Of a stretch of DNA of 30,436 nt, positions 23,570 to 30,436 are shown one piece after another. A model generated the notes under the pieces. It worked only from the letters and a program-made list of their open reading frames with translations. It ran no database searches and was not told the DNA's origin. The translations under genes and the position numbers were made by a program. Numbering within the stretch: the first letter of the stretch is position 1; every line of letters begins with the position of its first letter. The stretch is from the NCBI GenBank assembly GCA_964606575.1, contig CAZSHA010000022.1:1-30436 (forward strand). The letters are read 5' to 3'. The DNA comes from RGIG4576 sp964606575. GTDB taxonomy: Bacteria > Bacteroidota > Bacteroidia > Bacteroidales > Muribaculaceae.

Positions 23570-23609
23570 CGCAGGGACAATGTTTTGTGCAATAACAGTT
23601 GTCCCTGCG
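23570..23609 (-). terminator. Rho-independent terminator of lpxA
   Basis: CGCAGGGACAA and TTGTCCCTGCG form a perfect 11-bp stem around an 18-base loop. Read on the minus strand the stem is followed at once by TTTTTGTTT, the U-run needed for intrinsic termination. It lies 43 bases past the lpxA stop and should end the efflux-lpxA transcript. Confidence 0.88.
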
Positions 23610-23651
23610 AAATCAAATAGAATAGTAATGTTTATTGAGTTATTAAAAAGC

Positions 23652-24446
23652 TTAATCCATAATCATGCTGTTGCGGTCAACAGCTACAATATCAAGATTG
23701 TGATTGCGGATGAACGTTAATATCTCGTCACGTTCTTTCGACGGTTCAATATCCAGCTCGATACGTTTAAGCGCGTTGAAAACTGAAGTGCCGCATTGGT
23801 AGATGTGGCGATAGGCTTTTGCAACGTCGTCGATGATATTTTCATCATAGTTTTGATGTCGCATGATGAATGCGTTCACTCCGAAATAAGTTACAGGATT
23901 ATGTGCCATTATCACGTATGGTGGGACATTCCCGCTTATGCGGCATCCTCCTTTTATCATGCACCATTGTCCTACTTCGCTTGCGTTGTGAAGGATAACT
24001 CCTGAACTCAATATTGAGCAAGTGCCAACCTTGCAATTGCCAGCTATAGATACACCGTTGCCTATTACGCATCGGTCTTCTATCTCTGTATCATGACCGA
24101 TATTGCTTTCTGCCATTATGAACACTTTGTTCCCTATGCGTGTAGCTCCGTCGGGAGTCAAACCTCTACGGATTATGGCATGTTCACGTATACGGCAATC
24201 TGAGCCGATGTAGCAGAACGATGGTTCTCCGTTCCAATGAAAATCTTGGGGTTCTCCGCCTATGATAGCACCATTATAGATTTTAGTACGGTCGCCTATG
24301 CGAGTGCCGTTTAACAGGCTCACAAAGGGATAAATCTCGCAGTCGTCACCGATTTCCACATTCTTACTGATAAATGTGAAAGGGTGGATAATCACGTTTT
24401 TCCCTATTTTAGCGCTAGGGTCGACATGTGCTAAAGGACTAATCAT
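23652..24446 (-). CDS. lpxA: acyl-ACP--UDP-N-acetylglucosamine O-acyltransferase LpxA
   Basis: This 264-residue protein catalyses the first step of lipid A synthesis, acylating UDP-GlcNAc at the 3 position. Residues about 1-185 are left-handed beta-helix hexapeptide repeats (SAKIGKNVIIHPFTFI; VEIGDDCEIYP). Family markers are GGEPQDFHWNGEPSF (63-77), IREHAIIRRG and ESNIGHDTEI with the catalytic-base His118. The tail is helical (AKAYRHIYQCGTSVFNALKR), as in Bacteroidetes LpxA. It is not accompanied by lpxD, lpxC or fabZ, with which it is usually linked in the phylum. It starts 28 bases after the efflux outer-membrane gene and ends at a strong terminator, so it is probably part of that transcript. 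Confidence 0.92.
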   Translation of the reverse strand: MISPLAHVDPSAKIGKNVIIHPFTFISKNVEIGDDCEIYPFVSLLNGTRIGDRTKIYNGAIIGGEPQDFHWNGEPSFCYIGSDCRIREHAIIRRGLTPDGATRIGNKVFIMAESNIGHDTEIEDRCVIGNGVSIAGNCKVGTCSILSSGVILHNASEVGQWCMIKGGCRISGNVPPYVIMAHNPVTYFGVNAFIMRHQNYDENIIDDVAKAYRHIYQCGTSVFNALKRIELDIEPSKERDEILTFIRNHNLDIVAVDRNSMIMD

Positions 24447-24474
24447 AATAAATATATAGTTTTGTGTTTAGCCG

Positions 24475-25851
24475 TTATCTGCCTCCGCCAAGGGCTTGAT
24501 ATAGGTGGATTGCGGCTTGGTTAATACTTAGTTTGTTGCTCACTACTTGTATTTGCGATTGCAAAAGAGCTTGTTGTGCAGTCAAAACTTCTAGGTAGGT
24601 AGTAGTGCCTAGGGTTAATAAGTCTTGATTGTATTCTACAGCCTTTTTAAGATTTTGCATCTGCAAATTTAGGTTTATACTAGCTTCCTTATCTTTTGCC
24701 ATTGTGACAAGAGCGTTGGAAACCTCGTTACCAGCACTTATGAGCGTACTTTGGAAATTATTAAGCGATTGTTGTTGCTGTGCCTTTGTCGCTTTTAAGT
24801 TGGCGATGTTTTGTCCGCGTGCAAAAATAGGCATTGTGAGTTGTCCTGCAAGATTCACAAGCCATTTTGCCGGATCGATTATTGAACTGCCCACCAAAGT
24901 TCCGTATCCGCCTGTAGCTGAAAGGGTAACTGATGGATAGAAATTAGAGCGAGCCATATTGGTGGCGTAATAAGCCATAGCAAACGATTGTTCGGCTGCA
25001 CGCACGTCAGGGCGTTGTGCTAAGTAGCTCATAGGCACGTTCTCATCAAGTCCGTCAGGTATGGAAATCATAGACTCGCTGTCAACAGCCCATATTTGTC
25101 GCTTGGTGTTAAGCAACAATGACATGGTGTTGTTCAGCTCGTTGATAGATTTCTCGATATTAGGAATAGCTGCGAGTACGCTATGATAGTTAGCTTTGCT
25201 TTGTACGACCGAAACCTCGTTGAATCGTCCTGCCTCTTTCATGTCTTTCATCACTTGTACCAATTCTTTCCAGGCTTCGGCGGTTTCACGATAAATGTTA
25301 AGCTGCTTGTTGAGCGAAACAAGAGCGTAATAAGTGTTGGCAACACCTCCTATAATCTGTGAGCGTACGGCTTGCTGATAAGCCTCGCTTTGTAGTAGTT
25401 GTGCTTTGGCTTTACGTTTGTTATTGGTCAACCTGCCGAATATATCTACTTCCCAATTAAGAGATAGCGGAAGCTGGTAGCCCCAACTCATTTTGCTGCC
25501 GCCTAATGATGAACCGCTACCGTTTGGCGCGAATGTCAATGATGGGAAATAGCTTAATTTAGCACCTTGTAGTTGTGCATGTGCTATATCCACGTTTAAC
25601 TTGGCGTTTTGCAGGTCAAGGTTGTTGTCAAGTGCTTGGCGTATATAGTTTTGCAATATAGGGTCGGTAAACACTTCTTCCCATGCAAGGTTGCCTAACG
25701 CGCTAGAATCTACAGGTTCGTTTACGGTTTGAGTATATTCTCCCACAATACCATCATGCGGAAGCTCATATTTTTTGTAAATATTGCAACTGCTTGTCAC
25801 TATGGCAAGTGCCATAGTGATAGCAAGTAGCGATTTATTCTTGTTGGACAT
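24475..25851 (-). CDS. RND efflux outer-membrane factor (TolC/NodT family lipoprotein)
   Basis: The true start is taken as ATG 25851 (MSNKNKSLLA); a longer frame would need a TTG at 25860. A lipoprotein signal ends at the lipobox VTSSC, so the mature protein starts with a lipidated Cys. The 458-residue protein is an outer-membrane efflux protein with two OEP repeats of long helices and strands: NLDLQNAKLNVDIAHAQLQG, MSWGYQLPLSLNWEVDIFGR and LAQRPDVRAAEQSFAMAYYA are typical of OprM/NodT. It forms the trimeric exit duct for the adjoining pump. Its start lies 9 bases after the permease stop, so it belongs to one operon with the permease and fusion protein. Confidence 0.93.
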   Translation of the reverse strand: MSNKNKSLLAITMALAIVTSSCNIYKKYELPHDGIVGEYTQTVNEPVDSSALGNLAWEEVFTDPILQNYIRQALDNNLDLQNAKLNVDIAHAQLQGAKLSYFPSLTFAPNGSGSSLGGSKMSWGYQLPLSLNWEVDIFGRLTNNKRKAKAQLLQSEAYQQAVRSQIIGGVANTYYALVSLNKQLNIYRETAEAWKELVQVMKDMKEAGRFNEVSVVQSKANYHSVLAAIPNIEKSINELNNTMSLLLNTKRQIWAVDSESMISIPDGLDENVPMSYLAQRPDVRAAEQSFAMAYYATNMARSNFYPSVTLSATGGYGTLVGSSIIDPAKWLVNLAGQLTMPIFARGQNIANLKATKAQQQQSLNNFQSTLISAGNEVSNALVTMAKDKEASINLNLQMQNLKKAVEYNQDLLTLGTTTYLEVLTAQQALLQSQIQVVSNKLSINQAAIHLYQALGGGR

Positions 25852-25860
25852 AATATTCAA

Positions 25861-28800
25861 TTAATTTTGAGGTGAATACTGTTTAATTTCTCGTTCAATA
25901 TCACTGTTGTCGGTATCTTTCCACTTCATTGGAGAGAACTTCTCTTGTAGAGTTTGGAATACAACAAATAGGCATGGAACTATCAAAACTTGTAGAATCA
26001 TACCGATTAGCATACCGCCTACCGCACCTGTACCTAATGCACGGTTACCATTAGCTCCAACGCCTGTAGCGAACATCATTGGTAGCAGACCGATGATAAG
26101 TGCTAAAGATGTCATCAAGATAGGGCGTAAACGTGCGGTGGCAGCGGCTACGGCTGCTCCAGAGATGCTCATACCCGTCTTGCGTCTGCCAAGTGCAAAT
26201 TCAACGATAAGGATTGCGTTTTTAGCAAGAAGACCGATAAGCATGATTAGGGCAATCTTTAGATAAATATTGTTGGAGATGTCAAATATTTGGGCGAAAA
26301 TGAATGTACCGAACAATCCGAATGGGATTGATAAAATCACAGCCCAAGGCAACAAGTAGCTTTCGTACTGCGCACTTAGAATCAAGAATACGAAAAGCAA
26401 GCATAGTGCGAAGATAATCGCAGTAGATGAGCTTGTATTTCCTGACTCCTCACGTGTTAAGCCTGAAAATTCATAACCATATCCTTGTGGAAGTGTTTCG
26501 GCAGCAACTTCTTGGATAGCTTTGATTGCCTCACCTGATGAATATCCGCTAGCAGGTATACCGTTTATACTGATAGAGGTGAATAGGTTGAAGCGGTTCA
26601 ATAAGTCGGGACCATACACACGTTTCAGTGTTACAAAGTTGGTTATAGGTGTCATGTTGCCGTCGGCAGTACGTATTTTTACCGAATTTAGAGTTTCTGG
26701 TGATACTCTGGATTCGGGTGCTGCCTGCATCATTACACGGTATAGCTTACCGAAACGGTTGAAATTTGATACATACATACCTCCATAATACCCTTGTAGC
26801 GTGGTCATTACAGCCGATGGACTTATTCCAGCCTTTTTCGACTTAGCGACATCTACATCTACTAGGTATTGTGGATAAGTTGGGTTGAATGATGAATAAG
26901 CCATTTGTATCTCAGGGCGTTGGTTCAAAGCCGCAAGGAATTGCTGCTCAACCTCAAAGAAGCGGTTGATGTCGCCGCCTGATTTGTCTTGTAGCTGCAT
27001 CTCAAAACCGTTAGATACACCATAACCGCTAATCATAGGCGGAGCAAAGAACATAATTGTTGCATCTTTGATTCTTGTGCTAGTTTTAGCGTATAGTTGA
27101 TTTATGATGTTCTCGGCGCTTTCTTCGCTGCTACGCTTGTCCCAATGCTTCAATTTGATGATACTAGAGCCGTAGGTGTTTCCTTGACCTGCTATGAAAC
27201 TGTAGCCTTGGATTACTGTTCGAGTGTCGATAGCTGGAATTTCAGCCAATATGGCATCAAGGCTGTCGATAACTTCTTGGGTACGTTCCTGTGATGTAGC
27301 AGGAGGCGTAGAGATCGTAGCCATTATAGTACCGGTATCTTCATTAGGAACAAGACCGGTAGGTGTAGTACTCATGAGCCATACAAGCAAACCTATTGAT
27401 ATTGCTACAATGGCAAATGAAAGTTTCTTCGCTTTTATGAAAAAGTTGACGATGTTTTTATATCTGCCCAATATGGTATCGTATGCGGCATTAAATCCTT
27501 TGTGGAAACGTGTTACAAATGTTTCCTTTTTGCCGTGTGAATCGGTGTGAGGTTTCAAGAATAAGGCACAAAGTGCTGGCGACAATGTCAATGCGTTGAC
27601 TGCCGATAGTGCTATAGCTATAGCCATAGTAAGACCGAATTGTCGATAGAAAACACCTTCAGTACCTGGCATGAATGAAACAGGAATAAACACAAGCATC
27701 ATAACAAGCGTGATAGAAACTAGAGCTGTTCCGATTTCGTTCATAGCATCTATTGATGCTTGGCGTGCCGATTGATAGCCTTCATCCAGTTTTGCATGGA
27801 CGGCTTCCACCACAACTATGGCATCATCCACCACTATGGCAATTGCCAGAACGAGAGCTGCAAGTGTCAACAAGTTTAGGGAGAATCCTATAAGGTTAAT
27901 GAAGAAGAACGTACCAACTAATGCAACTGGTATCGCTATTGAAGGAATGAGTGTAGAGCGGAGGTCTTGCAAGAAGATGTATACTACGATAAACACTAGA
28001 ATGAACGCCTCAAACAAAGTCTTGATAACATTATGGATAGATGCTTGCAAGAATTCATCAGTGTTCAAAGGAACGCTGAATTTAAGCCCCTTAGGTAACT
28101 CTTTCTCTGCATTCTCAATAACGTCTAACACTTGGGCTATAACCTCGGTGGCATTAGAACCTGGTGACTGGAATACGATTGTTGTTACACCGTTCTTACC
28201 ATTTACTAGGTTCTTGAAGGCATAGCTTAGACGACCTAGTTCCATTTTTGCTACATCTTTCAAGTATAATGTGCGTCCATCATTATCGGTGCGTATTACT
28301 ATATTCTCAAAATCTTCGGGAGTAGCAAGGCGTCCCTTATATTTCATGATATATTGGAACGACTGGTTTCCTTGTTCACCGAATGCTCCTGGTGCTGCTT
28401 CGATGTTTTGTTCGGCTAGGGCAGCCATGATGTCAGTAGGCTGCAAACCGTATTGTGCCATTACATCAGGCTTCAGCCAAACACGCATAGAGTAGTCGGC
28501 ACCTAGTGTGAATGCTTCTCCTACACCTGGAATACGTTTCAAAAGCGGAGCTACGTTGATTGCCATGTAATTTTCTAGGAAATCTAGGCTGTAATTTCCA
28601 CTTTCGTCAGAAAGAGTTACTCCGACAAGCATAGACGTTTGTCGCTTACGAGTGATAACACCCACTTTAGTAACTTCGGCAGGTAATAGGTTCTGTGCTT
28701 GAGCTACACGGTTCTGCACGTCGATAGCAGCCATATCGGGGTCGTAGCCTTGCTTAAAGTAGATAGTAATATCGGCACTTCCGCTATTGGTTGCTGTTGA

Positions 28801-29040
28801 GGTCATATATGTCATGTTCAAAGCACCGTTTATCTGTTCTTCTAGTGGTGCTACTACTGAGTTCATAACAGTTTGTGCGTTAGCTCCTGTGTATGTCGTA
28901 GACACGTTAATTGTTGGAGGAGCTATGTCGGGATATTGTTCCACTGGTAGTGAAACAAGTCCTATGATACCGAGAACTACAATGAAAATTGAGATTACGG
29001 TAGAAAGTACAGGACGTTTGATGAAATTGTCTAATTTCAT
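25861..29040 (-). CDS. RND multidrug efflux permease (AcrB/HAE1 family)
   Basis: This 1059-residue inner-membrane protein is a proton-driven hydrophobe/amphiphile efflux pump. It opens with FIKRPVLSTVISIFIVVLGI (membrane helix 1), then the SLPVEQYPDIAPP family marker. The proton-relay residues are present: the Asp pair in AIVVDDAIVVVE (about residue 405) and Lys in GLLAKNAILIVEFA (about 938). Two large periplasmic loops, twelve membrane helices and FVFLILSAQYESYLLPWAVI agree with AcrB. Length is standard. The start lies 42 bases after the fusion-protein stop. Substrates cannot be told from sequence, but drugs, bile acids or fatty acids are typical. No regulator gene is next to the operon within the window. 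Confidence 0.96.
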   Translation of the reverse strand: MKLDNFIKRPVLSTVISIFIVVLGIIGLVSLPVEQYPDIAPPTINVSTTYTGANAQTVMNSVVAPLEEQINGALNMTYMTSTATNSGSADITIYFKQGYDPDMAAIDVQNRVAQAQNLLPAEVTKVGVITRKRQTSMLVGVTLSDESGNYSLDFLENYMAINVAPLLKRIPGVGEAFTLGADYSMRVWLKPDVMAQYGLQPTDIMAALAEQNIEAAPGAFGEQGNQSFQYIMKYKGRLATPEDFENIVIRTDNDGRTLYLKDVAKMELGRLSYAFKNLVNGKNGVTTIVFQSPGSNATEVIAQVLDVIENAEKELPKGLKFSVPLNTDEFLQASIHNVIKTLFEAFILVFIVVYIFLQDLRSTLIPSIAIPVALVGTFFFINLIGFSLNLLTLAALVLAIAIVVDDAIVVVEAVHAKLDEGYQSARQASIDAMNEIGTALVSITLVMMLVFIPVSFMPGTEGVFYRQFGLTMAIAIALSAVNALTLSPALCALFLKPHTDSHGKKETFVTRFHKGFNAAYDTILGRYKNIVNFFIKAKKLSFAIVAISIGLLVWLMSTTPTGLVPNEDTGTIMATISTPPATSQERTQEVIDSLDAILAEIPAIDTRTVIQGYSFIAGQGNTYGSSIIKLKHWDKRSSEESAENIINQLYAKTSTRIKDATIMFFAPPMISGYGVSNGFEMQLQDKSGGDINRFFEVEQQFLAALNQRPEIQMAYSSFNPTYPQYLVDVDVAKSKKAGISPSAVMTTLQGYYGGMYVSNFNRFGKLYRVMMQAAPESRVSPETLNSVKIRTADGNMTPITNFVTLKRVYGPDLLNRFNLFTSISINGIPASGYSSGEAIKAIQEVAAETLPQGYGYEFSGLTREESGNTSSSTAIIFALCLLFVFLILSAQYESYLLPWAVILSIPFGLFGTFIFAQIFDISNNIYLKIALIMLIGLLAKNAILIVEFALGRRKTGMSISGAAVAAATARLRPILMTSLALIIGLLPMMFATGVGANGNRALGTGAVGGMLIGMILQVLIVPCLFVVFQTLQEKFSPMKWKDTDNSDIEREIKQYSPQN

Positions 29041-29082
29041 AGTTATTTAGTATTGGAATTTATTGTGATATAAGTTGATTTC

Positions 29083-30219
29083 CTATTTTTGAGCGGTTGC
29101 AATCAAAGTGCCTTCTTTCACTCTAGTGCCTACACCCTCGGTGACGATTACATCTCCTACTTTTAACCCGGATGTTACGATAAAGTTTTTACCGTCGTTA
29201 ACAGGATTGATTGTGATAGGGGTAGATACTGCCTTGCTTGAATCATTCACTAAATATACGAATCTCATGTTTTGAATCTCGTAGGTTGCCTTCTGCGGAA
29301 TGATGATGGCATTGTCGGCTAATTGAGGTATAAGAATGGATCCGGTAGAGCCGCTGCGAAGCATGCCGTTGGTGTTTTTGAATATAGCACGAACTGTTGC
29401 CGCTCCTGTAGCTTGATTTAGAACGCCAGAAACGGTTGAAACTTTTCCTGCCAAAGCATACTTAGAGCCGTTTGATAGACGCAAGTATACTTCAGGAATC
29501 TCGCTGATGGCTTCTTTAATACTTTTCTCTCCATTGTTAGTAAGCTCTAGAATATCTTTCTCATTGAAAGAGAAATAGGCATAGACATTGGAAATGTTTG
29601 AAACCGTTGTCAATGCCTGACCGCTAGGCCCTACTAAGGAGCCTTCACGCAATGGGATGTTTCCTACTACGCCATCGATAGGTGATGTTACATTGGCGTA
29701 GGATAGGTTCTTACGGGCGTTGATAAGTGATTCTTCGGCTTGGTTGAGGGCTGCTTTTGCTGATTCAAGAGAAAGAACTGCTGTTTGGTATTCGTAATCA
29801 CTGATGATGTTTTTGTCAAAAAGTTTCTTCTTGTTTTGTGCTGTAAGTTCATGGGTGGCAACAGCACTTTTTGCCGATTCTACAGCAGCTTCGGCTGAAC
29901 GAACGGTTGCTTGCAATTGCACTTGGTCTAGCACGAATAGTATTTGACCTTTATGAACTTGCTGACCTTCATCTACGCATACCTTTGTAATAAATCCTGA
30001 TACTTGAGGGCGAATTTCGGTATCTTTCTCACCTTTGATTGTTGTAGGATATTCTTTTTCTAGATTCGCAGAGCCAAGGGCTATCGTCATTGTTTCTACT
30101 TGTGTAGGGGGAGCGACTTGTTGTTGACCTCCGTTTCCACCGCATGACGTAACGATTGTAGATAGAACTCCAACGCTTAACGCTTTTACGCATGTGCGAA
30201 ACATTTTAATCTTTTTCAT
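29083..30219 (-). CDS. RND efflux periplasmic adaptor (membrane fusion protein), lipoprotein
   Basis: This 378-residue protein begins with a lipoprotein signal ending VTSC, so it is anchored by lipid. The mature part has a biotinyl-lipoyl-like half motif (IRPQVSGFITKVCVDEGQQV), a long alpha-hairpin (about 95-170, VRSAEAAVESAKSAVATHEL to ALNQAEESLINARK), the second lipoyl half (SPIDGVVGNIPLREGSLVG), a beta-barrel domain and a membrane-proximal end (GLKVGDVIVTEGVGTRVKEG). This is the AcrA/MexA layout. It links the permease to the outer-membrane duct and is the first gene of the operon. No consensus promoter is visible in the 217 bases before it. Confidence 0.94.
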   Translation of the reverse strand: MKKIKMFRTCVKALSVGVLSTIVTSCGGNGGQQQVAPPTQVETMTIALGSANLEKEYPTTIKGEKDTEIRPQVSGFITKVCVDEGQQVHKGQILFVLDQVQLQATVRSAEAAVESAKSAVATHELTAQNKKKLFDKNIISDYEYQTAVLSLESAKAALNQAEESLINARKNLSYANVTSPIDGVVGNIPLREGSLVGPSGQALTTVSNISNVYAYFSFNEKDILELTNNGEKSIKEAISEIPEVYLRLSNGSKYALAGKVSTVSGVLNQATGAATVRAIFKNTNGMLRSGSTGSILIPQLADNAIIIPQKATYEIQNMRFVYLVNDSSKAVSTPITINPVNDGKNFIVTSGLKVGDVIVTEGVGTRVKEGTLIATAQK

Positions 30220-30436
30220 CTTTTCTAATATTATTTGTTATTTATGTTGAATTTCAATTAAAAATTTAATTAATGTCGTAGTGCTAATGTTAAGAAGTTG
30301 TTTAAAATTTTCTTATAAAATTATTTTCAGCTTCACATGACCGAAGTTTCGGATTCTTTAAGGCTCTTTTGGTTGTCTTTTTCATCAAACAGCTTGGAAA
30401 TAGCCCGCTATTACCTGCGCCTTTTGCTGAAAAATC
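30220..30436. other. upstream region of the efflux operon to the window edge
   Basis: The 217 bases hold an AT-rich stretch next to the operon start and a short inverted repeat CCGAA-GT-TTCGG at 30341-30352, which may be a regulator site but has only 5-bp arms. On the minus strand a frame is open from the edge to a stop at 30302 (44 residues, including a run MKKTTKRALKNPKLR). Parts of the other minus-strand frames are open as well, so coding cannot be claimed. Confidence 0.4.

Noticed and set aside
30302..30436. A minus-strand coding fragment entering from the right edge
   Set aside because: Only 44 residues are visible, other frames of the same strand are also partly open, and no family is recognised.
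1..30436. CRISPR arrays, tRNA or rRNA genes, insertion sequences, integrases
   Set aside because: No regularly spaced repeats, cloverleaf-like gene, rRNA segment, transposase or integrase frame was found; the only multi-copy element is the hsdS tail.

Overview
The window looks like a chromosomal segment of a Bacteroidales bacterium. The evidence is AT-rich genes with few clear Shine-Dalgarno sites, several promoters fitting the Bacteroidetes -7 consensus TAnnTTTG, a Bacteroidetes-style LpxA, and a lipoprotein-anchored RND efflux operon. The genus cannot be fixed from this sequence.

Region 1 (1-12525, all + strand) is a type I restriction-modification locus loaded with extra genes. The order is: end of an XRE-type regulator, a 92-residue small protein, hsdM, a 61-residue membrane protein overlapping an LPO_1073/Vpar_1526-like gene, hsdS, a ComEC-like metallo-beta-lactamase-fold hydrolase, a DUF4145 protein overlapping a coiled-coil zinc-ribbon protein, an FRG-domain protein with a nuclease-like N-terminus, an unknown 226-residue protein overlapping a membrane coiled-coil protein, hsdR, and an internally deleted AlbA_2 gene. 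The key structural observation is that the last 15 codons of hsdS plus its short leader recur before the DUF4145 gene and before the 226-residue gene. The cargo between hsdS and hsdR is therefore divided into three modules, each preceded by a copy of the hsdS tail (copy A is the hsdS end itself). This suggests that the hsdS 3' end is a repeated point of entry for cargo genes.

Region 2 (12526-14824) holds about 600 bases of decayed coding sequence. It is followed by a two-gene unit: an AT-rich SLATT-like two-helix membrane protein overlapping a nucleotidyltransferase (PF06042-like). A consensus promoter precedes it, with a perfect 19-bp palindrome lying over its -33 element. This pair is the best candidate in the window for a little-described effector/enzyme defence or toxin-antitoxin module. 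A YjbR/MmcQ-family gene with its own upstream palindrome follows.

Region 3 (14910-30436) looks like core chromosome. A minus-strand cluster encodes TspO, an RsmF-like rRNA m5C methyltransferase and a secreted phosphodiester-glycosidase-family protein. Divergent from it is a tight plus-strand operon: RsmI-like methyltransferase, WalJ/YycJ-like hydrolase, the transglycosylase MtgA and an EptA-like phosphoethanolamine transferase. Then on the minus strand come an alpha/beta hydrolase and, reading from the right, an RND efflux operon (membrane fusion protein, permease, outer-membrane factor). lpxA lies directly after that operon and ends at a strong intrinsic terminator. Much of this half therefore concerns the cell envelope: peptidoglycan synthesis, lipid A synthesis and modification, and drug export.
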